The notes under the pieces: generated by a model
What the model saw: the letters and a program-made list of their open reading frames with translations, nothing else
The model's database searches: none
Told to the model about the DNA's origin: nothing
NCBI RefSeq assembly: GCF_008831285.2
Contig: NC_045151.1
Location: 7,827,682 to 7,891,681, forward strand
DNA length: 64,000 nucleotides
Origin: Nymphaea colorata
Taxonomy: Eukaryota > Streptophyta > Magnoliopsida > Nymphaeales > Nymphaeaceae
Direction of reading: 5' to 3'
In this document: one piece after another, positions 20,622 through 30,949 of the stretch
Numbering within the stretch: the stretch's first letter is position 1
Layout: every line of letters starts with the position of its first letter
Program-made: the position numbers and the translations under genes

Positions 20622-22727
20622 ATCTCTTTCTCTGTTTTCTCTTCTTCGAATCATTTTTCTTTCACGCCCTCTAATCCTAAACGGGCCTGCATTTTTTTAG
20701 CAGGAGATTCTGAAATTACTTCACTTTTTCTACAGATATTTTATTTAGTGATTTATTTTGTCACTGGTATGAATATATCCTGTGAAAAGAGAGATAGGGC
20801 TTCTTTTCATCCTGATGGAGATCTTTACACCAAATTAATATACAGAACACTTTGCCTCTTGCTACTTGTATCCATCCTCTCGTCTCTTCAGCTTTTGTAA
20901 GAAAGAAGAAACAGAAGTTTTGTTCCCTGGAAGACATTGCTGTGTTTTTTTTGCTTGGTGTCCTTTGTAAGTATCAGTTTGCCAAAAGAACAGAAAATGG
21001 TTGGTTTAGTCTAGCTCAGCAGGAAAATTTCTTTCAGAGACTGACACACAAGCCTTCAATGCTTAAATTTACTTCTTTTTACATTTTTTTTTTCTAATGA
21101 CCCTTTCCTGTTCCAGCATTTCTATCTTTCCAGTTTATTCAAAGCTTGTATCCTTCTCTTCTCTCTATCTATGTGGTTCTTCTCTTTTTCTTTCCTCTGT
21201 TTTTCCCTTTTTATTTCATGTGTGCGTGTCTATCTTTGGCATTGGCCCTGGATTTGTTTACCTTTTTCTCTTTATTATGATAGGAAACAAAAATAAGTAT
21301 TTATTTAGTTGTTTATTATAAGTATTTTTTACCTTTTTATTTGTTCTGCTTTCTCAAGTTTCTCTTGTTAGCCGCATGTTCCATTTAAATTAAGAATCCT
21401 TTGCATTAACCACTTCCTCAATCCTTAGTCCTTCTAGGAGAAGGATAAGACAGTTTAACTGACAGCGTATCCACAACTCTTGGCCTATGTGGTTATCTTC
21501 CTTTTTGCTTTTTTTTTTTTTCTCTTTGAGATACAGTAATTGCTTATGTAATAAACATACAGGGTATCGGATACGAATCTGTTGAAGCTAAGCGACCATT
21601 TTCAAAATCTGCTTCATCTCGCAGAAGTCGAGCTGCTGAAGTCCATAATCTGTCAGAGAGGGTAAGCCATAGCAATGCTATCTCAAGCCTGTATTTAGGT
21701 TGTTGTGTTGCTTATGCATTGTCTCTATACAGAGACGTCGAGATCGAATCAATGAGAAGATGAAAGCATTGCAAGAGCTTATACCCCATTGTAACAAGGT
21801 GAAATTTTCTTTCCTTTCACCTATATCCTAGTTAGTGGAATTTGATTTTTTTCTTCTCATTGTTTTAGATATTGTCACATATTGCTTGGAATGTTTAGTT
21901 CTTTCTGTGAGTGTTAGGGATGTTATATAATAACATATATAGTGATTTCCTTTTTCTTATTTTAATGCATATCTTGGATTAGAGTTGTTGTAACCTTCTT
22001 GTTTTGCTAATTGCTTAAAGAGTTTCTGGTCCGTTTCTTATTATTCAGTCAGACAAGGCTTCAATGTTGGATGAGGCGATTGAGTACTTAAAATCTCTTC
22101 AGTTGCAAGTGCAGGCATGTGACTGTATCCAAATTTTTTTTGCTGGTACTCTCTTTGTAATTAGTTTGTTAAGATTTGTCGTTTTCTTTTTTCAGATAAT
22201 GTGGATGGGTGGAGGAATGACACCATATATATTTCCTGGTATTCAACACTATTTGTCACCATTGGCTGTGGCTCATGCATCTCGGCCTTCCTTACATGGT
22301 TCCATGCCGTTGCCAGAGATCCCACTGGTGGACCAATCTAGAACCACTGTCGCTGGTTCAGATCAGTTAACACAAAGGTCACCCATCCAATCTTCTGATA
22401 TGAACATCCAGGAATATTACGCCCGCCAACTTAGTATTCAGCAAATGCACATAGCATCACAGGTTAAGTCATGGCGGCTTTTTCTATCATTTACTTGACA
22501 GCATCAATGGTCAGCTGTTTCTATCTAACTCATTGTGTTTTTTGTACCTTCAAAAGATGATGCCGCAGAATCAGAGAACCCTTGAAACTCTGGGCAGTAG
22601 CAGTGTCATTCGTGATTCTGGGACCCGATGTGAAAATTTCCAGTTTTGCAAATCTGGTAATAGTGATATTTCTTCCTCATTACTATGTACTATGAAAGCC
22701 GAAGCGGGTGACAATCCTTCATATTGA
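19325..22727 (+). CDS. PIF-type bHLH transcription factor (phytochrome interacting factor)
   Basis: Coding exons as read: 19325-19329, 19479-20445, 21563-21661, 21733-21798, 22049-22114, 22196-22462, 22557-22727, about 546 aa. Residues 6-15 ([10 protein letters not shown]) are the APB motif that binds active phytochrome B, here followed by His where Gln is usual. The [16 protein letters not shown] block (about 75-90) is also PIF-like. The bHLH spans about residues 343-400: the basic region [13 protein letters not shown] keeps the His-Glu-Arg triad for G-box DNA, helix 1 is [13 protein letters not shown], helix 2 is [23 protein letters not shown] follows, as in PIF3/4/5-type proteins. Family role: nuclear repressors of light responses, degraded after phytochrome binding. 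All introns are GT-AG except 22115-22195 (GC-AG). The tiny start exon is inferred from frame and splice sites; retention of that intron would offer ATG 19420 instead. The exact paralogue is not resolved. Confidence 0.9.
20588..20630. repeat. (TC)n microsatellite in a PIF intron
   Basis: A long CT run lies in the intron after coding exon 2, about 140 bp past its donor. Confidence 0.9.
22115..22195 (+). other. GC-AG intron of 81 nt in the bHLH region
   Basis: The exon ends CAAGTGCAG at 22114, the intron begins GCATGT and ends TTTTTTCAG at 22195, and the next codon begins ATAATGTGG. Only this junction gives the [11 protein letters not shown] sequence expected of PIF proteins. The intron is 27 codons long and has no in-frame stop, so retaining it would insert 27 mostly hydrophobic residues directly after helix 2. 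Confidence 0.8.
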
Positions 22728-23307
22728 TCTTCAGACCAACCTACTACGGCTGTCATGAAGTACATGTGATGCACTTGGTCTGTCTTGATAAGGCATCAAT
22801 ATTATTGCATCATTTTGTATTTCCCTCACAAAAACTAAAAATGCAGTTAAATTTTCTTGCATAAATCTTGGCGACCAACCACTCTGGTTTTCTAACATGG
22901 ATGTATATAGTGATTTGGGTGCTTATGTTTCATGCGCTGGTTTTTTGGCCAAAACTATTCAAATGGATTTTACCTTTCACTCATGGCTTACCCCTTGCAA
23001 TTATTTGAAAGTAACCATGACAATCTCTTGGTTTAGCAGATTAAAAAGATTCTTCGGCTTGCAAGCGTTCAGATATTTGTATTTCATGTTTAATGAATGC
23101 ACTTCAGCCACCGGCGAACCTGCAGCAGATAACAGCTAATGATTGCTGCCAGCTCAACTAATATGGTCCCCAGAGAAACAATGAGTTGGTAATTTGTACG
23201 TCAGCTGAAACCTTCAATTAAATCCTTTTGGAATATAGTTGGAGCTGTAAACGTGGTTGTATTTATACTAGTCTCTGACATACCATATGTTGCATTGAAT
23301 GTTGAGC
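22728..23307 (+). other. PIF 3' flank / probable 3' UTR
   Basis: DNA following the TGA at 22725-22727. Short frames occur, for example 22897-23139, without homology that I recognise. The first strong AATAAA I see is at 23437-23442, beyond the inverted copy. The poly(A) site itself cannot be placed. Confidence 0.4.
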
Positions 23308-23404
23308 CAGTCACATGCCTGCACTTGCAACTGAAGAGATTTTAAGTACTCAATCGCCTCATCCAACATTGAAGCCTTGTCTGACTGAATAATAAGAAAC
23401 GGAC
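23308..23404 (-). repeat. Perfect inverted copy of the PIF bHLH helix-2 exon
   Basis: These 97 bases are the exact reverse complement of 22029-22125. The match covers 20 bases of the preceding intron with its CAG acceptor, the whole 66-bp exon (SDKASMLDE...QLQVQ), and 11 bases of the following intron with its GC donor. Intron edges show a DNA-level copy, not a retrocopy. Full identity implies a recent origin or continuing gene conversion. The spacer is 1182 bp. No terminal repeats or target duplication mark a transposon. Confidence 0.97.
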
Positions 23405-23424
23405 TAAGTAAATGTAGCTGTACT

Positions 23425-23690
23425 GGTTCATGAAATAATAAATGATGTAATATTGCCTTTCATCTCTTGTTGTTCTGCCTGCAGTCCTCAAGCTTTATTT
23501 CTGCATTTGGGAAAATGTATAAAGCAATGTTGTTTAGACGGTGTTTCCATTATTTCTGCAGAAAATGGGTGCTTCATAAAATAATAAATGATGTAATATT
23601 TTCATCTCATGGTGCTATTCTATCATGAGAGATATATAAAGCAATGTTGGTTAAATGATGTGTTTTCAAATATTTCAGCAAAAAAGAGTT
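23425..23690. repeat. Tandem duplication, period about 146 bp
   Basis: Two copies begin at GGTTCATGAAATAATAAATG (23425) and GCTTCATAAAATAATAAATG (23571). They share AAATGATGTAATATT, CATCTC, TATAAAGCAATGTTG and a TTTC(T/A)GCA end. The duplication adjoins the inverted PIF exon copy, so this 3' flank has been rearranged more than once. Confidence 0.85.
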
Positions 23691-24154
23691 TCTGGTGTAT
23701 GGAAGAAAATGCTGCATGAATATTTTCATGTCAAACATGCTTTATACAGCAGTTTTTATCTGGGACTCACAATTTTGGCAATTACAGTTGTGGAGTTCAG
23801 GAGTCATCTTAAGCAATGTCCTTTTTCCCTTTTGGGTAAAACTAGTCCAAGTTTCAAAAGTCCTGTTCTAGTGGAAGAATTTTTACTAATGGATCATATG
23901 GTTTGGCTGTGTGAAGATGCAAAAAGAGAGATTTGAGAAAGAGGAATTAGCTCTGGCTAGCTATTGGTCCTGAAGGAGAGGATATTGGTCCTGCAAGTTG
24001 ATCAGCCAGATGCCGGATGTTACTGAAAGGTTAAAATTTAAAATGTGTTTCTAAATAATGATAAATTAACTTTAACATTGGTGACGGTTTATAGTGCGAT
24101 GATGATTTATGGTGGTTTAATGATGATTGGTGGTCCATTAAGTGATAACTTTTT
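23691..24154. other. Intergenic DNA, no supported gene
   Basis: Nothing recognisable apart from short shadow frames. Confidence 0.5.
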
Positions 24155-24425
24155 AAAGTCAAAACATCGAGCAGCCATTTGACATCATTGACTTTTCCGT
24201 ATATGTAAGGCGATTCAATTCCGCTAAATGCTGGATTTTGTGGGATAGATAAAATTTTAAAAATTTGTCGTTATAAGAAAAAAATTGAAGTTAAAACCGT
24301 CGAGCAACCATCCCACATCTAACATCGTTGACTTTTTCCATATATGTAGAACAATTCAATCCTTCTAGATGCTGGATTTTGTCGGATAGACAAAATTTTA
24401 AAATTTGTCAATTAAAAAAAAATCA
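24155..24425. repeat. Tandem duplication, period about 135 bp
   Basis: Two diverged units (24155-24291 and 24292-24425) share the order ATCGAGCA(A/G)CCAT, TTGACTTTT, ATATGTA, ATTCAAT, TGCTGGATTTTGT and AAAATTTTAAAA. A weaker echo (CATCCGGCATCGGATAG, TATATATGTTGGA) follows to about 24610. Confidence 0.8.
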
Positions 24426-27027
24426 GTACATTGTATTAGTGATGGTTTGTGGTGCAACGACAGTTGTCAGAAGCTTTAACGATAATTAGTGATTCTTTTA
24501 GCAATTTTTCTTTTATTTTAGTTATCTGGTAACATCCGGCATCGGATAGCATTGAGACTTTTCTATATATATGTTGGACATTGGATGTTGTCATGTTGCT
24601 AGAATTTAAAAGGTTTATATCATATAGCAACAGTTTTTACTCGAACAACAGTTTATGAAAGCTTTAGAAATTATTTGCATAGAACAATGGTAAACTGGAC
24701 AACCATTTACATGGAATTGCTGTTAATGGTCAAGACTGAACAACATGATTGTTTTAATGTAATTGAACTTGAACAGACTTGGAAAGGAAAAGGATGAGCA
24801 CTCCCAAGTTTCTGCGTCTTTTTACCGCCTTATCATTTTGAAATTTTCCGAAGGCGACATGAGTGCAAGGTGCCTGTGATTGTAAACCCCAACTGTCGTA
24901 GTTTTCTCGAGTAATGTGTAGGCCTAGGCATTCGCAGGCTTGAACCATGACAAGCCTAGTGCCTGGCAGGGCAAAAGCGTTTGCCGGCAGCCTAACACAT
25001 ATGTATGTACGAGAGAGAGAAAGAGAGCTTCATGTGCCGTGTCCAGTGGGCACTGGTCAATTCTTTCATGTGATATAATTCCCCACTTGATAGTCTAAAC
25101 AAATGCAGGTCAAGCTTAATAAAAGCATAATTTTATAGAATATTTGCAAATTCCTTGGATAAGCTCGATCTCTCTCCCCTTCTTTCTCTCTATTTTCTAC
25201 GTACTAGGATCATCACTGTAAGGGAAGCAATAAGAGAAAAGAAGAGAAAATCAGGTATGCGCACACCACTTAAACTAAAGCATTAATGCCGCGTAAAAGA
25301 ACAAGAGGCCCACGCGTCGCGAACTTCACTTCAAGTGTAAATGCATCTTATATTATTATCTCAAGGCTAGGCATCATCCCTCAGGGAAACAATAATACGA
25401 CTGTCATGCAGGTCTATCCCAATGGGTGAAAGACACCCACGGGCAGCAGCTAGCCATTCAATTATTGTTTCACATGCATGCCTTCTGCGGCTCGACCATG
25501 AATGTCTCATCATGTTGTCACGTACTTGTGTCGCATGTGTTCTCTGTAACATTAATGCAGTTTTCTGTTAATTTGCTTAAAAATTAAAGCAGATTTATGA
25601 AATATATTGTGTTTTAACGTTTCATGAATCAATCACAATCTTTCCAACAGATTTATCAAATACCTCCATAAGCTACACATGACTAGTGCTTCTATAACTT
25701 AGGTACTATGTTATTAGTGTCTCCATCCAGCAAATCCCCCAAAACATAATCCATTCTCATCACCCTGCGTAATTATTTCACACTAGGCACACGTGCTTCT
25801 CTTCAATTAATACAGTTTCTTTTCCATTGACGGAGGGCAGATTGAAGCCCTCACCAAGAAAATTGGCTTCTTCTCCTATTCTTTGAGCTATTTATTCCTG
25901 ATAGTGAGACATCATATCATCTGCTACACATTTGAGTTGTTGGCGGGATAGTTGGTATCATTGACGAGAGAGAGAGAGAAAGAGAGACAGTCCAGTCCAT
26001 ATATAAACACGAAAGCAGTGACGACCATTCATGTGGACTGCTGCAGCGGAACGTGCTTTTTTTTTTTTATTTTTAAATAATTTTTTCTAGTTTTACTGAA
26101 GGTGGTTGATGTCAGAGCCGGCTCCAGTTGAACATGCCTACCATTGAAGTCCTGATTTCTCATTAGGCTGTAGCTACGTGCCTCTTTTGGATTTTCAGAT
26201 AATTAGAATATTGTCGGTGGAAATTGGACGTTCTTCATTAATGTATTGAAGACTAATTTCAGATAAGGCAAGTTGGCGATCCTTTACAAAAGCAAACCAG
26301 TTGCCGGCTTTTCTATGATGGGACGACTAAAACAGTGTCCAACGGCTTTACAAGGCCGATATCAGCGAGACAAGTTCTCTTTCGTTTATATCATCTTTTG
26401 ATAAAAGAGAAAAAGCCGAGGTACAAGGAAGCTGCGTGGTGTGGGCAATTGCCCACACCAGCCCACTTACGGTATCTAATAGGCATTTCATTATTTACAT
26501 TTAACATAATTTACAACATAAATTTCTTAGACGGAAATTTTTTGGCTCCGTCACTGAAGAGAAAAGAATACCTCGTTTTGTGTTTGGAAGTTTAATTTTG
26601 AAAAGAAACAAAAATTAAAAAGTTATATTTGGATAGTAGAGAAACGAAATGACATGGAAGAAACTCAACACTTTTTTCCTTTCCACATTCTTGTGTCCTT
26701 TCCTTTCCCTCCGTTCAAATATAAAGTGCAGTTAACTTGTTTAAAATCATGCTTCTCTTCATGATCATTTTATTCTAACAAGGTTTTGTTCATTGCGAGT
26801 CACTGATTTTGTGTCCTAACTTTTCTTATTTTACATAAAATATGACGCGAATGCCATTTTTGTTATTTATGAGATAAACAATGTAAATCACATCCATTAA
26901 AATTTTCTAGTTAAATGGTCTTGAGATGGGGAACACTATTCATGCGCACACACAGACACATACACACACACACACCTGTACTCATCTACAAGTTTTGGTT
27001 CATAAAGTTTTGGTTCATATAGTTTTG
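24426..27027. other. Intergenic DNA, no supported gene
   Basis: The stretch contains GA-rich microsatellites (about 25010-25027, 25966-25987) and a CA-rich stretch at about 26944-26977. I find no gene with a recognisable domain. Confidence 0.5.
26437..26460. repeat. 24-bp perfect palindrome
   Basis: The half-site TGGTGTGGGCAA is followed directly by its reverse complement. The following text (CCAGCCCACTTA, later GGCTCCGTCACTG) resembles a widespread plant repeat tail, so it may be part of a decayed transposon. A weaker echo, CTACACCAGCCCACATA, lies at 28744-28760. Confidence 0.85.
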
Positions 27028-27480
27028 GAGTAAATATGATTGTCTCGATCATATCTTGGAAAATCAGGACATAGTTTGCTCATTTTATAGACATGGCAAA
27101 ACATTTTTTATGTTTAAAGGGCATGATTAGAACATTATCTTTTTAAAAATAAATCATATTTGAATGTTACATGCTTGACATGTGTATGACTTCAATGATA
27201 TAACTTTATAACCTTACAAGTGTAGGGGACTCATCAGAATTATATAAAAATATGAGTAAATATGATTGTCTTGATCATATCTTGGAAAATCAGTAGGACA
27301 TACTTTGCTCATTTTTTAGACATGGCAAAACATTTTTTATGTTTAAAAGGCATGATTAGAACGTTATTTTTTAAAAATAAATTATATTTGAATGTTATAA
27401 GCTTGACATATGTATGACTTCAATGATATAACTTTATAACCTTACAAGTATAGGGGACTCATCAGAATTATATATATATA
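27028..27480. repeat. Tandem duplication, period 226 bp
   Basis: Two near-identical copies start GAGTAAATATGATTGTC at 27028 and 27254. Both end GGGGACTCATCAGAATTATA. They differ at only a few sites, so the duplication is recent. Confidence 0.95.
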
Positions 27481-27569
27481 TATATTCAATTTCACTCTAA
27501 GACTGTTGGAAAAGGATTGAAACGCCAATGGCGTTTTGATATTTTTTTTTCGCACACATAGACAATCTA

Positions 27570-27572
<3 letters not shown>

Positions 27573-27630
<58 letters not shown>
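27573..27630. repeat. Compound (AC)n-(AT)n microsatellite
   Basis: About 14 AC units are followed directly by about 15 AT units. GA-rich sequence follows. Confidence 0.97.
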
Positions 27631-27632
<2 letters not shown>

Positions 27633-28305
27633 AAAGAGAGAGAGAGACGGAGATCTAACTTAAAAAGTTGAAACCGTGTAAGCTCCCATCGAAGAATTTT
27701 TTTGAACAATCCTTTGTGTGCCATTTTTTCCTCCATGCTAATAAAGAATGTTTTGGCTTTAAGAATGAGTCATAAGATCGCCGTGACATGGCCATGTGTT
27801 TTGGGAAGACATGTTATATATATATATAACACTCTCCTTGCATATGGGCCAATCTGCTTAGATATTGATGAGCACCTAACATGCAGACATACTGATATGT
27901 CGTGGTCGTTCTTCAACTTGGCACACTTGGATCAACTTGGCACCAACTCTATTGGTTGAGATCGCTCTTCAGAACCAATTCCAACTGGGTATCATTTTCC
28001 TTTCTGAACAATATGAAGCAAAAGAACAAATAAAATAATACAAATCGTAATCAATTATCTGGGTTGCAGGATCTGGCCTACTGCTATACCCTAATTATGT
28101 GAAAGGTCAATGCCAGGCATCCTATCATTTATTATATAATATCATACAGCAATGTCACCTACAATGGCAGACAGAGCATTATTTTATCAAAGAATCTGAA
28201 TAAAATACTAGGATCAGCAAATTGCTTAGGACCCTTTTATTCTCTTCCCATTTTTCTTTCAAAATTTTTTTACTCATTGTAACACAAGCCGAACACAATT
28301 GCTCC
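27631..28305. other. Intergenic DNA, no supported gene
   Basis: Only short frames; nothing recognisable. Confidence 0.5.
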
Positions 28306-29549
28306 TCAGTTTGGTTGCCCTCGTCTTTCCTTGGAGGCTGTCTCGATAGGCCCGTCATGTTTCATGGCACCTGAGGTCAGCATTTGCTCTTGCATCGAAT
28401 CACACAATTGATCATGAGTCATGTTGCCGGGGAGCTATCAATCAAGAAATGAAAAGAAAAAAAAAAAAGAAGGCAGACGGTCAACAACAGATATTACTTC
28501 AAGTCTGTAGGCAAACAGGAATTCGAAAGAAGAGAATAGCAAAAAGAAAAAGGAGTACTTTTTTTTTTTTTACATAGATCCATCATTCTACTGATATGTA
28601 TACTTTTTGTTTTTCTGGGGAAGCTATGAGATATAAAGTATCTAATTATGCAGTCATTTTAGAGGTTCGACGTATTATGCGGTTGAGATAGTAATATATG
28701 CTGGTAATTATCTGACAAAATAGAAGGTGGTTATCACAGTTGTCTACACCAGCCCACATAAATTTGTTTATTCTCAAATTAAGACCTCAAAGCTCATTCG
28801 TTTATTTACATATTGGTGAAAGAAGGGGACTTGAGTATTATATAAAAAACTAGTGCGAGATATGATATTTATATATAATCGGATAGAATTTCTGCCAATT
28901 TCAGATTTGGATTCAGAACCAATTGTAAGAGTTCTGCATCCGATTAGTAATCAGATCCAGTTGTCCGTCATATATGTATATCCAAGTTGACAAACTTAAA
29001 TGGCTGAAACGCAAGAACGCCTTTCTCAATTTGTCCATCAATTTTTTAAGAACTATGCAAAACTTTATAAACTAGAACTGCTCTCAAGTTTTATCAAATC
29101 CATGTTCACAAAGTGGCTCAAGGTTAACCGGAAAATAAGAGAAATAAAACCATGTTACATGGGTATCATATTTGTCGCGTGCATGCATTTAAAAATTTTG
29201 AAGAATTAAGACAAATAGATCAAAAGGTAAGAGTAAAATGATATCCGCTTGCGTTCTAAATATTTAACTTAAAGTCCAACTAAATCGATTAATCGAGGCA
29301 AGTACTTAAATATTACCAATTAGTCAAAACTGACATGAAATATCACGCATGAATTCCCCATCCTTCGCAGAATCTCACTCAATAATGACACTCATAGAAG
29401 GAAGGGCAAACCTTTGTGGTGCTTTGTGCTTGGCGATGTAAGGCAGTTCGGCCTTGACGGCAGCTTGTGCGTTCTGTTGTCTCCATAGCCTTCAAGTTCA
29501 AGCTCTCTGAATTCGACATCCTATTGCCCTTCTCCTTTTCTGTTTTGCC
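28306..29549 (-). CDS. Doubtful minus-strand gene, two candidate exons
   Basis: Read on the minus strand, 29549-29412 is preceded by TTCTCACAG and followed by GTTTGCC, and 28434-28306 is preceded by GATTGATAG and ends in a stop at 28308-28306. The lengths are 138 and 129 bases, both divisible by three, and one frame is open through both. That frame reads hydrophilic, with LPGNMTHDQLCDSMQEQMLT at the start of the last exon. I do not recognise the protein. Another acceptor (CAATAG, eleven codons into the first exon) gives a different short reading, so this may be chance. Further upstream exons were not found with any confidence. Confidence 0.22.
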
Positions 29550-30949
29550 CTGTGAGAATTACGTGGGGGCAAATGTAAGCACTAACTGCATATATATATG
29601 AAGAAATTAAAGATAGCACCGGTTTCGCTAGGCCGAATGGGTTCTTGACACGTGTTCCGTTCACCACGACCAACCGGTAGTGAGTGCCGGATGTCCACAT
29701 AAAAATGTTTGTGGGCTAAGTCAAATTCATATTTTACTATTTCACTAGAACTTCCAACATTGTTCCAGCTAATTCTGGCAACCGGTCAAACATTTCATAA
29801 CTACTAAGTGGCGCGCATTGGAAATGAGGATATGTCCTGTAAAGTAGATTGAATATGATGGTCCATTGGATTCAACTCCATCAGCAGGACAAAAAAGCTC
29901 TCTATAGAGTAAACGTGTAAGAGTTCAAAAAGAAAAAACGTTTTTCCTAAATGACAGTTTTACACCTGAAGAAACGAAGAATATCAAAAGTTAAAAAGGT
30001 AACATGCCCCGGGTCTGAACGACGTTTCGCACTATTGCTTGAGAAGGTGACAACAGAATTGCGTCCGTGGCTTCATGAAATGGTCTATGTTATATGGAAC
30101 AACATAGCTGATTGAGAGGCTCATATAAGATGATATTTAAGAAATTGCTTCAAGTACAAACAATGAACTATCAGAATCTAGGACGGTTTTTTGTTAGATT
30201 GCTATCATAATATTGTTTGACCTCACTTATAAAATATTAAACAGGAACTCAATCCTCGTTTTATATATTCTTTCCATTCTTTTGTTCATTATCCCTGACG
30301 CTTCGTTTATTGGGTAAGCTTGGATCATGCATGCAGAGTCCTATGCATCAGATGGTGCCAATTGATGATAATGTAACCAGCTGCCAAAATTCTTGCTCTC
30401 AACTCTTCGTATTGAAGGCCTTAGCATGAAGTACTGCAAAATGTGCCAGGTTAACTATTGCAATTTTCAATCCCCGACAATTCTAGTTTACTTTTGCAAA
30501 AGCACAACTGCGTTCACTAAGTAACGCTTGGATGATGCAGGATTTAATCGTTTACCACGTATAGGTAAATTCATTTTTGTCACTTTAGTTCCAACATTGA
30601 TAATGCATGTTAGTCACCGCCTTTTGGTGATTCCTGTGAATATATATATATATATATATATAGAGGGAGAGAGAGAGAGAGAGAGAGACTTCATTAGTAT
30701 CCCATGCCTTGACTACCAAGAAGCATGTCAAGTACAAGCTATTTCTTTTCTGTTATCACACAATTCGACCGATCTGTGTACGCACTTAAGTATCAAAGAT
30801 CAATTACATACATGGCTATGTTATTTTCTTTCATTTCGCTTGAACAAAGTAATTCAAGAGATAAATGTGTGTGAAAGGCAATTTATATATAAATCAAACC
30901 AAGAATTATACCTGATAAATGATAGGAGATTCGCTTAAAAGGGCAACAG
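29550..30949. other. Intergenic DNA with (TA)n-(GA)n microsatellite
   Basis: A TA run and a GA run occupy about 30639-30689. A minus-strand stretch near 30330-30440 looks faintly exon-like (TTTTGCAG acceptor, open in one frame) but has no recognisable content. Confidence 0.45.

Noticed and set aside
22897-23139. 80-codon frame in the PIF 3' flank
   Set aside because: It lies past the PIF stop, resembles no known protein and is probably 3' UTR.
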